Of a DNA stretch of 64,000 nt, positions 34,891 to 48,599 are shown piece after piece (the first letter of the stretch is position 1; each line of letters begins with the position of its first letter). The notes below the pieces were generated by a model. It had not been told where the DNA came from, made no database searches, and saw only the letters and a list, made by a program, of their open reading frames with translations. The position numbers and the translations under genes are program-made. Source of the stretch: Owenia fusiformis. Lineage: Eukaryota; Annelida; Polychaeta; Sabellida; Oweniidae. The stretch spans positions 9,794,650 to 9,858,649 of the forward strand of contig CAIIXF020000002.1 of assembly GCA_903813345.2 (NCBI GenBank), in the 5' to 3' direction.

Positions 34891-35623
34891 GGCATGAACT
34901 TGGTGTAAGACCACACGAAATTTAGTGTATTATATGTATAATATAATATAATATAATATAATATAAAAGTATATATTATATATATAGTTATAATATTATT
35001 AAATGGCGTATTATATATATAATATAAAAGTATATGTTATATATAGTTATGTATTATATTCTTGTAAATGTGTATATGCATGTATTTATTTATATATTTG
35101 TCTCCTCTGGTCCCCAGTCCCCAGTCCCCAGTAGTTATATATATATATATTTATATCTGTCTCCAGTCCCTCCTTTATATATGTTAGTGCATATGCATTT
35201 ACATGTATTTATTTATATATTTGTCTCCTCTGGTCCCCAGTCCCCAGTCCCCAGTAGTTATATATATATATATTTATATCGGTCTCCAGTCCCTCCTTTA
35301 TATATGTTAGTGCATATGCATTTACATGTATTTATTTATATATTTGTCTCCTCTGGTCCCCAGTCCCCAGTCCCCAGTAGCTATATATATATTTATATCG
35401 GTCTCCAGTCCCTCCTTTATATATGTTTGTGTATATGCATATACATGTACTTATTTATATATCTGTCTCCTCTGGTCCCCAGTCCCCAGTCCCCAGTAGC
35501 TATATATATATTTATATTGGTCTCCAGTCCCTCCTTTATATATGTTTGTGTATATGCATATACATGCATCTATTTATATATTAGTCTCCTCTGGTCCCCA
35601 GTCCCCAGTTACTATATAGCTTC

Positions 35624-36233
35624 CTAGTCAACTCGTACCCAAGACAACTCGTACCCAAGATTATTTTCAGTATTATGGGTGCATATTAGGGAAAAAATTG
35701 AGTTTGTAATGCTTTCATGTTATAATGTGAATCAAATAAGCCTCAATATTTTTTTGAATTTAGGACATTTTTTCTTGATCAATGGATCAGTAAAGCATTT
35801 TTTTTATTAAATAAAAGAAGTGCTTGAAGCGCTTGTTCTCAACATTTTTTTTATAAATAAATATAATTACAACATTAGATCTGACACTTGTTCCAAACAC
35901 TCATAAACATACATAATTTTGAAAAATGATTATAAATATGTGGAATAAACATATGTCTCTTCACTGGAACATCCTGAATCTGTGACCAATATGAAATAAT
36001 AGTCAATAAAAATTGACACTCAGCTCAAAATGTCACAAAATTAAATCAATTTCTTCTGAAAATTCTTCTTCAAACTTCAAACTATTCTGAACAGTATGTT
36101 ACAATTATAATATGTATATCTATTCACATTCCCAGTCCAATGCTTGATTCAAAACAAAATATATACTTAGGTACGAGTTGTCTTGGGTACGAGTTGTCTT
36201 GAGTACGAGTTGTCTTGGGTACGAGTTGACTAG
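35624..36233. mobile_element. 610-bp foldback with iterated ACTCGTACCCAAGACA termini
   Basis: The left end has CTAGTCAACTCGTACCC with two copies of CTCGTACCCAAGA; the right end has four inverted copies and ends GTTGACTAG. The interior is AT-rich and non-coding. It lies in the loop of the large palindrome. Confidence 0.8.
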
Positions 36234-36250
36234 TTACCACTATATATATA

Positions 36251-36672
36251 GGAGAGGTTTTTTGAAAAACAATTTTGACTTTAAAGCCCTATAACATATC
36301 AATTTTTGTTAAATAAAGTTATCAAATTCAATCGCCTGCCTAACTCGTATTTTTTTAAGGACTCAGATGGATGGATATTCTGACTTGCGGCAAACCTACC
36401 ATTTCCCATTGGTTAACATGGGAATGTCGATTTTAAAAAATTCATCAAATTTATCATCGATTTTCGACTTATTTATTTATTTATTTATTTTTTTATTCAT
36501 GTAATATAATTATGATTAAGTATTACATTCACACACTAGATACCTATAGGGGGGTATATCAGTGCATTATCAAAATTTGAAAAAAAATATTGTAATTGAG
36601 GAAAAAAAGTGTGAAAATTGGGTAATCATGGGGGGCTTTAAAGTCAAAATTGTTTTTCAAAAAAAACTCTCC
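36251..36672. mobile_element. 420-bp inverted-end element in the palindrome loop
   Basis: GGAGAGGTTTTTTGAAAAAC...TTTAAAGCCC at the left is matched by its inverse, ending CTCTCC, at the right; arms are about 40 bp. TATA-rich sequence flanks both sides, consistent with TA targeting. Confidence 0.8.
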
Positions 36673-38279
36673 TATATATATAGTAACTGGGGACTGGGGA
36701 CCAGAAGAGACTAATATATAAATTGATGCATGTATATGCATATACACAAACATATATAAAGGAGGGACTGGAGACCGATATAAATATATATATAGCTACT
36801 GGGGACTGGGGACTGGGGACCAGAGGAGACAAATATATAAATAAATACATGTAAATGCATATGCACTAACATATATAAAGGAGGGACTGGAGACAGATAT
36901 AAATATATATATATATAACTACTGGGGACTGGGGACTGGGGACCAGAGGAGACTAATATATAAATAGATGCATGTATATGCATATATACAAACATATATA
37001 AAGGAGGGACTGGAGACCGATATAAATATATATATAGCTACTGGGGATGGGGACTGGGGACCAGAGGAGACTAATATATAAATAGATGCATGTATATGCA
37101 TATATACAAACATATATAAAGGAGGGACTGGAGACCAATATAAATATATATATAGCTACTGGGGACTGGGGACTGGGGACCAGAGGAGACTAATATATAA
37201 ATAAGTACATGTAAATGCATATACACAAACATATATAAAGGAGGGACTGGAGACCGATATAAATATATATATAGCTACTGGGGACTGGGGACTGGGGACC
37301 AGAGGAGACAGATATATAAATAAGTACATGTATATGCATATACATAAACATATATAAAGGAGGGACTGGAGACCGATATAAATATATATAATAGCTACTG
37401 GGGACTGGGGACTGGGGACCAGAGGAGACAAATATATAAATAAATACATGCATATACACATTTACAAGAATATAATATATAACTATATATATAACATGTA
37501 CTTTTATATTATATTATATTATATATATAATACGCCATTTAATAATATTATAACTATATATATAATATATACTTTTATATTATATTATATTATACATATA
37601 ATACACTAAATTTCATGTGGTCTTACACCAAGTTCATGCCGATTCTATATACCAAGGATGCAGATTTCATGTTTAACACTTACTTCTTTGATATTTCTAG
37701 TCATCTCTATATTTTGTGTAAGGTAATATTGACTGGCTATCATGGTTATCCAATGATCAGATGGAGTTCTACAGTATATGTCCCTGAAAATAAATTGTCA
37801 TATGCCTTATATATTACGAAACTTTCAGCAATATGTTCTCTCTAAATATGTTTTCCAGACTCAAATTCAAGAGTTATATCAGTTATATGTACAAAATTAA
37901 CTGAAATGTTAAACTTTATATGCAGTGAACCAAAAGCTGAGAGTATTCCACTGTCATATGCAGATTATTGTGGAATAGGGGGTATTAAATGATCATGAAA
38001 AAGAAAATGATGAGCACGAGAATGATATAAGTCAGTCAAAATAATGAAATAAATATATAACATTTAATTTACAAAATCACCTCTGAAACACATATTCTGA
38101 TATGATATGAAAATTCAAGAAAATCTGATTTCTTATTCAAACAGAATAGAGTTGCATTAATGAAATGAATCATTTAAAGTGTATATTTGATTAGACCATA
38201 GAGACCAGACTGATTAATGGTTTTGCTTCTTGTTTATGCTCTAAGCCTGAGTTATAAGAATTTCTAATTTCATGGAAGA

Positions 38280-38605
38280 TGAAGTTAAGTGAAATGATAT
38301 TGAGCTGGGTGTTACATGTGCTATGATTGCCTTAATGATCAAGGGAGTTGTTCATCAGTAGCTGACACTAAGGTAGTTTTGCATGTTAAGTGAAGTGATA
38401 TTGAGCTGAGTGTTACATGTGCCATGATTGCCTTAATGATCAAGGGAGTTGTTCATCAGTAGCTGACATTAAGGTAGTTATGCATGTTAAGTGAAGTGGT
38501 ATTGAGCTGAGTGTTACATCATGGACTTTCAAGAGAGAAAGCTCATTGTTACATGTGCTATCAAGGGGGATGTTCATCAGAAGCAGTGATCTTAAGGTAG
38601 TTGCA
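38280..38605. repeat. Tandem repeat, about 100-bp units
   Basis: Three full units and one partial: GTTAAGTGAAGTGATATTGA, GTGTTACATGTGCTATGATT and TTGTTCATCAGTAGCTGACA recur at spacing near 100 bp; the last unit has an internal deletion. Confidence 0.85.
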
Positions 38606-41425
38606 CATTCACAAAAAAATGAAAACAAAAAATTGGGCCAATGTCACCTAAACATCTGGTCACAGTATTTTTAAGATTTTTGAGACTGTATTCTCATAAA
38701 TATTACCCATTTCATTAATTATGGGTTAATATGAGATGAATTATTTTTTTCAGAAAAAGTGTTCTGAATGATATGATGAGGATCGGTTAAATCTAAACAA
38801 CCTTTCTGTAACAAATTGTGCCACTAACTTTAGACCAGTGCCACCTGCGTCTATAAAGTCATCATTAGGTAATATAGGCATTTTAACTCAACCACCCTCT
38901 TTTAATAAGCTTCACAACAAAATTTTGACCAACTTTTTCCTCCACTCATTTTGGCAATCAAGTGCAGAGAACCTCTACCTAGTTAAGTGCTCATCCAATA
39001 ATTGATTATGTATTGTACACAGTAAATATTATTTTTTATATATTTTGTCGTTCATTTTAAATTTAAAAAAATATATATATATCTCAGTGTATCATGTATT
39101 CATAAATTTCCAATATTCATCCCAAAGGGGCTTGGAATAAGATCATTTATTATTTGGTCACTTTGACTTTTTATCATCTCTCCAAAGATCATCTACATTA
39201 TGATATTGATTTCCAGTAGGAAAACCAAAATTGCTAAACACTGGTTGTAGACATCGATTGCTAATACACTAATACGCTAATATGCTATACTAATATCGGT
39301 GGTCATGTATGGTTAAGGCTAAGCTTTTCGTCAATCTGATCATGGCCACTTTATTTTGAATGGGTGATTTCATAGAATAGAATAATTCTATATTGTTTTG
39401 TTTTGCTGATTCCACAGAGGGGGGGGGGGGGGTGGGCAGAGAGGCTTTCAGATTTTGGGAAATGCCTATATCTTAAACCCACTATTCGGTTAAGAAATAT
39501 ATGGCAAACTTTCTATTAAAATGTGTCTATATTTAAAGAAGTACATGTACTCGGAGGTTGTCTCAAGAAATATACATTTTATAGTTGCTGTAGTTAAATG
39601 GCACCCTTTCATTCTCCATGTGTCCCTGTTGGATTGTTTGGTATAGGATCACTGGTTGATCTGGGGGGGGTCTGGGGGCCCGGGCCAAATTTTGAAGAAA
39701 TTGGGCCTCAAAATTTGGGCCCACTTTTTGGTTTTAAGGGCCCAAAAATTTTTTAGGTGTTAGCACTTAGTCTTGACCCATACTTGAAAAGATTTAAGTT
39801 ACAGATTTTAACATTCATGTATTACCTGCTGTATGTTTTGTATTGGACTGAGGTATAGATTAAACATGACTATGGTTTTGACATAATGACAATGTCAACA
39901 TAAGGCTAGACTTTACATCTGTCTTACAAGGTATTTGGGGTCATTTAAAATCATATCTGACCACAAAATGTCTCGTTGATATTTTGAGGTTTTGATATAA
40001 TTTCTTTATTATCTTTGAATGAAATATGATTGGTTTAACCTGGAATACCTAAGTACCTAAGATTTAATGCCTGATTATTTGTTAAGACCATATCTGTATT
40101 AACACTGTGTGATAATCACCTGTTGTAAACAGAGGGATTTATGATTTGTTTATATGAATGCAGGGTAATAGTCAGAGGGTGGTATAGCTCGCTGAAAGTT
40201 ATCAGGGTATGATGAAACACCATTATTTCCCAAAAATCCAAAAGAAGCATGCTTTGGAACTTACTATAAGATGCTGTAATAACCTCTTGACCTCTTCATT
40301 GAAGTTTTCCAACTCTCTTGGGATTCTTAAGTGGTCTGTGCTTGTCCTGCTTGATGCATTGTAACATTTGATATGTAACAGACTGGTTCAACTCTCAGGC
40401 TAAATTCTCAAGAACTGCTCTCATAGTAGAACACCTCATATAATCCAATGGGAAAATATAAAACTCCTTATGGGCCAACGTTCGGTCTTTACTTCGACCT
40501 TTCAACAGCACCATCTGGTGAGTAATCCCTCAATGATGTTTTTGCAGTGATCTAGCGAGCCATGGAATTATCTGATGAGCAGCTATGCCAGTAGGAATCA
40601 AGGAAGACTTTTCGGAATATTGGATCACAAGGAAAATTAAAGTAATGACTCCATCTAATAATCAGACAGGTAGGTGACATGATATACTACATTATTATAG
40701 GGTTTCACTCGGTATCTCACCCCCCCCCCACCTCCCCCCTATCCTATTTTCTGTCCCTGTGCTAGGAAACAGTGTTAAAGCAGGGGGTGGGGTGGGTTAG
40801 GGTTTCAGAGATTGTCATGTATCTAACAAGTACTATAGATCAGATTTATTGATTAAGGAATGGACAGACCCATGGTTCTAAATAATGATATAATTTTGTC
40901 ACCCATTTAATATCAGTGTCACAGCTTGAATAAACACTTATAGCTTGAATAAACACTTATAGATATAGAATATTTAAAAAAAAAATTAAACTCTGGTGTA
41001 AGTACCCCATACTCCAAAACCCAATACCCCGAAACCTTAAACTTCGGGGTAATAGGTTTTGAAATATTGGGTTTTGGAGTAATAGCGTGAACCCTTATTT
41101 ACAACCACACACTTTAAGCAAGTAGGTTTGATACTGCTGAATTCTTAAAGCGAATGCAAGTTGCAATAAAATTCATTTTATGGAGAAAATGGAGCAAGAT
41201 CAGTATTTCCACTCAAAGAAGCATCTGTTTGATGATGCTAAAGCCATATCCCCTAACCAGAAACATGCCACTATATTGCCTCATTGATTTTCCCCTTTGT
41301 TCGATCTGATTTATTGCAACTTAATGAACTATGATGTCATGGCAGTCTTTAATCTTTAGCCTGAGACCATGAAGTCTACATTGTAATATATGAGCGTTGT
41401 TCTTTTGTGTTGTAACTTGAGTAAG

Positions 41426-41580
41426 GATATTTTGATTTATCAGTCAGCTCTAAACCAATCAGATGTGAGTATTTTAATGAGGTGCATGATATTTTGATTT
41501 ATCATAGTCAGCTCTTAACCAATCAGATTTGAGTATTTTAATGAGGTGCATAATATTTTGATTTATCAGAGTCCCTCTTG
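41426..41580. repeat. Tandem repeat, 64-bp units
   Basis: ATATTTTGATTTATCA and AACCAATCAGAT.TGAGTATT recur about 64 bp apart, two full units and part of a third. Confidence 0.8.
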
Positions 41581-44500
41581 ATCTAAAGCTTGTGTATTCC
41601 AATTGATTGTACAGGCTGCAGTGCTCTTGTATTTAGGGTTTGGGGGAAACATATATCTCCAGAATCCAATCAACAATCATGATTTGCCAATAGGTTGTGG
41701 TGGGAGCTAAATAGAGTGTGGTGTTGCACCACAGTCTAAAAGCCTAGAGAAAACTCGATCTGGGCTGTGGAACCCACAATGGACCTTGCCTCATAGATTC
41801 AGATTGCCTCTTTTTAGAAAAATCAGAACATATGTACAATACTCTGAGACTCATAGCCTAGTAGATTAGGTAAAGTTTGCTTTTGAAAATAAACTATTGG
41901 AAAGGGGAGTTTAACATTCAATAAACTGAAAAGCTTGTTTTTCTTTCATTTATTTTTCAAGTGGGCCTAGTCTGTTTGGTTTTATGCCTTGGTTTGGAAG
42001 TAACATGTTAAAATACATTTCTATAGGTATTGTGTATGTAATGGGTCAAATGATCAAATCATTGACTCAATCTTGTCTCCCTTAAGATTTTGGCCACATT
42101 TTATTATGTTATGATTGTAGCATTATTTTAGTGAAGATAGAAAACATTTTTGTACTTGCCTCATTATGGACAAAGACAGTCTCCTTTGATTTAAAGTTAG
42201 CCTAGTTATCTGTCTGATTCAAATGAGCCTTTTTCATTTAGACATCCACCAGGATTATGCACAGTTTCAAAATGTGTTTCACAAATCCACATCTTGACTG
42301 AGTAAGTCACATAGCCTTAGACTTATAGTAGTTTCACATTTCACCAAAATTGAAGTCATCAATATTTATTAAAAAAAACTGATTTTGAACATTTGTATTA
42401 GAACTACTGTAATATATGAATAATATGTGAGAAACTTTTCATCAGTTATTTTGTTAATAAACATCATGAAAATAATATGAAAATTCCCATCATGTAGATC
42501 TACCTAAATGAACATGATGATACACCATAAGGAATCTAATAGTGTTATGAAAGTTGAGCCAAGTTTGTAATAATTTTGCTTCAAGAAATTTTTTGTTTTT
42601 AAAGTAAAAATAATTCATATGTCTGACATTAATGATAGAATTCATGTGATATATGTATATTTCAGGTTATCCTAACCTTAAAACTAGGGAAATCATACTC
42701 CAAATTAGTTGATTCACATGTGCTTGAAAGAATTAATCAATTGTTTAATTACACATGTTCTGTAATTAACCAGGACATTTATTAATGAGGAATTTAAAAT
42801 GAAAAATTGGTTGTCTTGGTTTTGAGAGGAGCAGATGCAACATGGATGTACCCTTTCAAAAATAATTTCGATATGTTGAATTTCTTCCCATTTTCAGTAA
42901 TTCTCAGTATTTATTTCAATGCCATGAAGGTGTCGTGAAGGTCAATGGAAATCAATTCAGAAATGTAAAGAAGATAATATCAAAATTAGTAGATAAATCC
43001 TGAACAGGAAATAGGGACATTTTCTAATGGTCACTGTGGTTCCACAATCTATGGAAGAAATATCTTGATCTAAAGATCGAAAGGTTTTCTCAGATCGGAG
43101 TGCCTATTCTCATCAATGATCTAAGTATATTTCTACTGAATTCTAGTCAGAAATCAGCCTCGATCATTCATTCCTATGTCCCCTTTGACTGTGGTGAGCC
43201 AATTGAGTGAACATGAAGATGATTGAGACTTCAAATATCAGCCATTTTTATCATTTTTTTATTTTGGCTCATTGATAGATTCCGATTATCTGATATCATA
43301 TTAGTATTTTACATCTTCTCATATTTCTTACTAATTTTGCTGTGTATCATTCTTAGTTTAGCTTTATTAACTCACAGTTGAGCTGATGGTTAATTTTATT
43401 TCACAAACCTCTCAGGTGGTTTTGACACATGATAAATTAAGCCTCCTAGAAAATCAACCTTTGTAAATGTCATGATGGGGGCGTTTTAAAATGGGAAATA
43501 GAGTGTAAAAGACTAGAATTAACTAGGAATAAAGCAAACAGACATGTGGTCAACACTCTAAATTGTACAAAAAAGCCAGAAAATGGGACACTTCATTCAA
43601 ATATTACTGCGTTTCGGGAAGAAATAAGCAAGAGCAGACGGACGTTGTCAGAGTTGATAGAAAACCAGATTTTGATTGAGGTAATGTAAAATTCACATCT
43701 GGTATTTTGGTGTTGTGTTCTTCAATATGACCTGAAGTGGTCTTGTATCTGTACACCCACAAATTGAATTAATTAGAAATTCTGAGTTCTTAGCCTACCA
43801 TTGTCTCATAAAATATCAACAGTAAACATAAAACATTTTGAGCAGTACAGTCTGATTCGATTCTGTAATATCAGGAGTTAAAATAAAATGTTATTGCGTA
43901 ATTGGCAGTTGTTCTTGGAATACTGGGAAGTTGTGAGTATTAATATCAAATGAAAATTATCACGAATTGTTTTCTGTATTTTTTTTATTTTATTCAAAAA
44001 ATGTTAGTGTTGGTGTATTTCATGATGTCACCACCAATCGGAGATGATACAAAGTTATAGCCACCATTCAGTCATGATTGCTTGTGTATAACATATTTTT
44101 CACATGTTTATAACCATTAGGAAAACCTGACAATATGGAGACTGAAATTTTTCATAAATTGTCTAGTTTTTATTCCATTTTCCATTTGTTAAAATTGTTG
44201 CTGTATTCAAAGCTCAATTGGAGAACATTAAAGCATGTTAGAAAATTAGTCCAGTTTTTTCCTGGGAAACATAAAGTATGTACTAAATACTTTAAATTGT
44301 TTGATGTTCTGCAGGGTCTGGTCTTGTTCACAAATGACATAAGGCTGACTCTGATAAATAAACATGAACAAAACATAAGAAATAATCAAGTTAGGTCAAA
44401 TGGTTTAGTGTATTTAGTGCAAGTGAGTGTTACACCAGTAAGTTATTTTTTAAATATTCTGGAGTTCATTCTGTTACATTGAACTGGTAATGTGAAGTAA

Positions 44501-45585
44501 TCTTGCTTTAAAATGTTCCATACCCCCCCCCCCACTCACTCTTTCACTAGCATCTGAGAGAGAGATGAGGGGGCACAGGGTCGTATTGACTAAATGTGAA
44601 GATGGATGGTGTAAGAGGGAGTACTTATGTGACTATTAGAACACATTTCTCCAAATAATGATTTTTCATAGTCAATATTTAATTCAAAGTAGAATATGAT
44701 GAAAACTTAAAATGTCTCCCAATATGCCTAAAAATATATTTCATATTTTGCTGATACTTGGTCACAGTATAAGGTAGAATCTCATCCCTGGACCAACTTC
44801 CTCTTGCTTGCTAGATCTCACCATTTCTGCCTTATAATGCAATATCATCTCCAGACTTTAGAAGGAGATGACATGATCTATCGGGAAGGTGCTATCTAAA
44901 AATGAGTCAAGACTCTGAGAGGAAGGAGGTCATAACAACAAAAACAATTCAGATAAATGAGCTAACCACAGCAGTGTTAGTTTTGATGTATTTTGACACT
45001 GTTTTTAGATAATTTGACAGTTACAGCACTAAAGTATGATTAATTTATTATTGGGTCACTCCATAATTATGTGGATTAATTTTATCTTTCAGTTGATACC
45101 TGCCTGTCAATTAAGTATCATAAAGGCCATATTTTTTAACATGACATACATTGAAAGGAGAAAATTTTGCTTGGAATTAATGCAACAGACACATCAAAAA
45201 CACACTTAATTATACAGAAGTCCTAAAAATCATGTACTTATTCAACTTTTAACGGGAAGTCTTGTAGAAAAGGCATGATTTGGAATGGCATTTTCTGCTA
45301 TCTACTATTGGGAATAACTGGTTGTTTGTTTTCACTCAAAATCTGTCAAATGTCAATATATATTAAATCATGCTATTCATGCTAATTTCACTCCATTTAA
45401 CTGATGATTTCTCAAATTCTTCAACAATTTCTATTCCATGTTTGTATATTTTATTTCTAGCTACTTCTATTATTTTTCATTTTAAATCATTCACAGTTGT
45501 GATGTTTGTTTGTATTTGAGGATAGTAGGTGTTTTGAGGTGTAAATAGGTTATCTTGGATTGAGGTCATCATTTTGAAGTATATA

Positions 45586-45786
45586 CAGTAAAACCTATAT
45601 ACAGTGAACACCTATAGAGCCACAAAACTAAAAGTATGTTCACTGTAGCGAAGTGTTTAAACAGAGGTAAAGTCAGTATACAATTTGATTTGTATGTTAT
45701 GGATCAAGACTTGTAAAAATGGAATTGAGACACGAAACAAAAAAATGTGTTCATTGTAGGTAGGTGTCACCAGAGAGAGGTTTTAA
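45586..45786. mobile_element. pogo/Tigger-like repeat, degraded right end
   Basis: TA|CAGTAAAACCTATATACAGT starts a segment with ATGTTCACTGTAG and GTGTTCATTGTAGG phrases and ends near GAGAGAGGTTTTAAGCAG. Confidence 0.65.
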
Positions 45787-46485
45787 GCAGAAGTCAGTAT
45801 AATATTACTGTTCTGTATGATTTGTATGTTATTGATATGTATGACCATAATCCCCTAGTACAAAAGTATATGATGGAAGCTACTCACTTCTTCTGTGGTA
45901 TGGTTGAAGCATTCTGAATTGTACAAGTATTCTGTCCCCTAATTTATCAACATCTTCATATGTTAAAATGATTTGTTCCAAAATCCAAAACTATATTCAG
46001 ACTTGTAAATTCTGTCTTGATTGATCTCATGACTCAGGAGATAAGAAATTAAAACTGAAAAACAGTAAATTAGTTTAATCATATTCGGTTGCAAAAATGG
46101 ACTACAGTGTACAGTGCTTGTATATATTAATTGATCAGTCGTTTAATTGGCATATTTTCTTAAATTTTAACATTTAATGTCCCAAACTCCCACAAACTGC
46201 AGAAAAGTATACCCCATAAATCATATTTACCAAAATGAGTGTCTCCAAGGCATCACACCAGCGTATGCATAATGCATTTGTCACGAGTTTGAGCTGAAAG
46301 TTCGCCAAAATGAAGTAGGCTAAGGGTAGTCTCTGCCAGGTTTGTTTATTGTGGTAAGCTTGTAAGTGCTCAGAAGCAACAAATTCATATGCGCAAAATA
46401 ATCAAATAATCTGATTGGTCTAAACTTTGCTGCACATGCGCACAATGTGTGCCATGTTTTTTTTCTAGTGATTTCGTTTCGTTTC

Positions 46486-48591
46486 ATGGAGTTTGCGTTT
46501 CAGTGTAACTTCCACAAAAATGGCGTGACATGGACAGAATTAACAGGTAAAATCACTTCGAAATTTCAAGAGAACTTTTTACCTATAATAGCAAAACTTT
46601 TGTTTTATTTGTGCATTCTATCTATCAGATAAGAGTCTCAGGGGTATGTAGGCAAATTCATTTTGATAGGAGCACTCTGTTTAGTTTGAAAACGCACCCT
46701 TAATTATTATATATCAGCACTGTATATTATAATATACAATGTTATGTATACAAATAAACTGTGACATTTATACTAATAGAATTTTGGAGCCAAAATTAGG
46801 CTGATTAGCGAATATATTGTACCTAATATTTCTCTCTATACTTTCAGTTTTCTAGTCAATATAGTCATCATTCATTCCTTGTCATGTCTTTTTTCCAAGT
46901 GCCCTGTACACTTAGTCTAGTTATATACTACCCTCTGCCTAGTATAGACTATATTACTGTTTAGCAGCCCTGCTCCAAAGATTGGTGCCTGTGGTAGCCC
47001 GGGTAATAAATCATTTCAAATCTGCCATGCTGACCCTTTCTCAACCAATCAGCGAAATGGAAGGAACACGTGCTAAATACGTGCCAATTAACTTTGATGT
47101 GATGTCAGAGGAAGTGACCATATAGAAAGATGTCCATATTTCGACGTCGAACTCTGATTGGCTCAGTGAGATCAGAGATTTATTGTAAACTGAAATAGAA
47201 AAGTCGAAGCTCTCTTTTAAGAAATGAAGTCGAATGAATGCAAAGGGTATTATCTGAGAATAATTTCAGGAAAAATAAAAAATAACACATTCATTTTTCT
47301 ATATGTATGGTTACCATTTTTATGTCACCACCAAACAGCGTCTGGCATCTGGCGTCTGTAACAAATTCTAAAAACTTCCAATAACTTAAAAGATACTGTT
47401 TAGACTGACTTCCAATTTTTTTCAAAAATCTTCTACAAGTTCTCAGAAGTTCGAATCTAACTTTAGAATTGAGATTTGATCATGAATGATCTTCTCAAGG
47501 TCAAAAAAGAACATTTCCCCTATTTTGGCTCTTTGAATCCTTAATATTAACCACCAATTTATACCGTATCATGTATTTTGTTGAATTTAGATATTAAAAA
47601 ATATCCTGCATCTCAACAAGTCATGTTAAATCTAATGTGTCATGTTTTGATATAATTTACAATAAAAGGAATGTACGTATATATGTATATAATGTTTACC
47701 CCGAGTTAAAACACCGATGACCATGATTTTATATATTTTAACAACGCTTATGTTCATTTTTAGAGTTATTGTAACAAAACTACAGGTGGAAGTTCACTTT
47801 AGGGGTGATAATAACACAAATATTACATTCATTTTACTACCAGCGCTCATCAGATCTTGAAATGAAGCAATTAAGTCTCAAAATAAGAGTAAAATTTCTA
47901 CAATCTGTGACATTTAAGCCTTCATATTTTATGTGTGTTTTTATCCAGCTAAGCAGATGTAATATCTTGTTATCCTGATAGATGTGACTACTAAATTTAC
48001 TCTTACATAAAATAATATTATAAACCAACTATGTCATGTTATAAATCATAAACCTACCCCCCCCCCTCCCACATACCGAATTTGCTCAATGTTGACCTCG
48101 TTCTCAAGTTTTGTGAAAGATTGAAAAATTAAGGATTTTAGGTTATGAAAACATGAAAATTGATGATCAGAGAAAAAATATACTAGGAAGGAATCGAATA
48201 CCTTGTTTAACTGTAGTGAGATATACAAGCTGGCAAACCTCAAATACATACTGGGTGCCTGAACAAAAAATATCACCTCAGGTTTGAGTTTCTTACTCAA
48301 GAAACTTGAGTAACTTGAGTTAAAAATTGTAGAGTTACTCATGATTTGCATAAATAGTTTTGACTCTTACAGTCCAAATTGTAAAGAAATGTCCTAAACT
48401 CAAAGAATTACTATGAGATTATGTGGTAAATGTAAAATGACGATATGGGATGATTTTATGTAAGGGTTTGAGATATCACAGCAGATTTGGACGAAAATGT
48501 TTTTGAAAAAATGACATGGTGTTACACCTCTAAACTTACCTCAAGGAATTTATGTTTTATCAGACAAAGAAGGTGGAATGGTCATGGACAG
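46486..48591 (+). CDS. Possible first two exons of an unrecognised gene
   Basis: ATG at 46486 opens a 61-nt exon encoding MEFAFQCNFHKNGVTWTELT, ending CAG|GTAAAA at 46546. A 28-nt exon at 48564-48591 (acceptor TTTTATCAG, donor CAG|GTAAGAC) continues in phase as DKEGGMVMDR. The ATG lies just downstream of a small CpG- and GCGC-containing patch (46380-46450) that could be a promoter. I do not recognise the protein and could not identify a third exon, so the gene would have to continue beyond 48.6 kb through long introns. This may still be coincidence. Confidence 0.4.
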
Positions 48592-48599
48592 GTAAGACA

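Larger units (their letters stand above)
34891..37640. repeat. 2.75 kb palindrome of tandem 120-bp units
   Basis: The left arm (34891 to about 35618) and right arm (36673-37640) are inverted copies. Each opens with AGTTCATGCC / GGCATGAACT and AT-rich TATAA repeats, then about four units (left) or seven units (right) of about 120 bp. Every unit holds CTGGTCCCCAGTCCCCAGT, an (AT)n run and TCCAGTCCCTCCTTTATATA. Repetitive reading frames (SPLVPSPQSPV...) arise from the units and are not genes. The 1 kb loop holds two other inverted-repeat elements. Confidence 0.9.
37650..46480. other. Long gene-free stretch
   Basis: No convincing exon in about 8.8 kb. It contains the tandem repeats at 38280-38605 and 41426-41580, a G14 run at 39419-39432, the dispersed repeat copy at 43498-43650, and a pogo-like repeat at 45586-45786. 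A 115-codon frame at 44135-44482 has no recognisable features and is probably chance. Confidence 0.55.

Noticed and set aside
35034-37461. Several overlapping reading frames with repeated SPLVPSPQSPV and YICIYMYLFIY motifs on both strands
   Set aside because: They are translations of the 120-bp tandem units and mirror each other across the palindrome; no splice or start context.
44135-44482. 115-codon + strand frame
   Set aside because: No family motif, AT-driven composition, no supporting splice sites or neighbouring exons; length is within chance for AT-rich DNA of this size.
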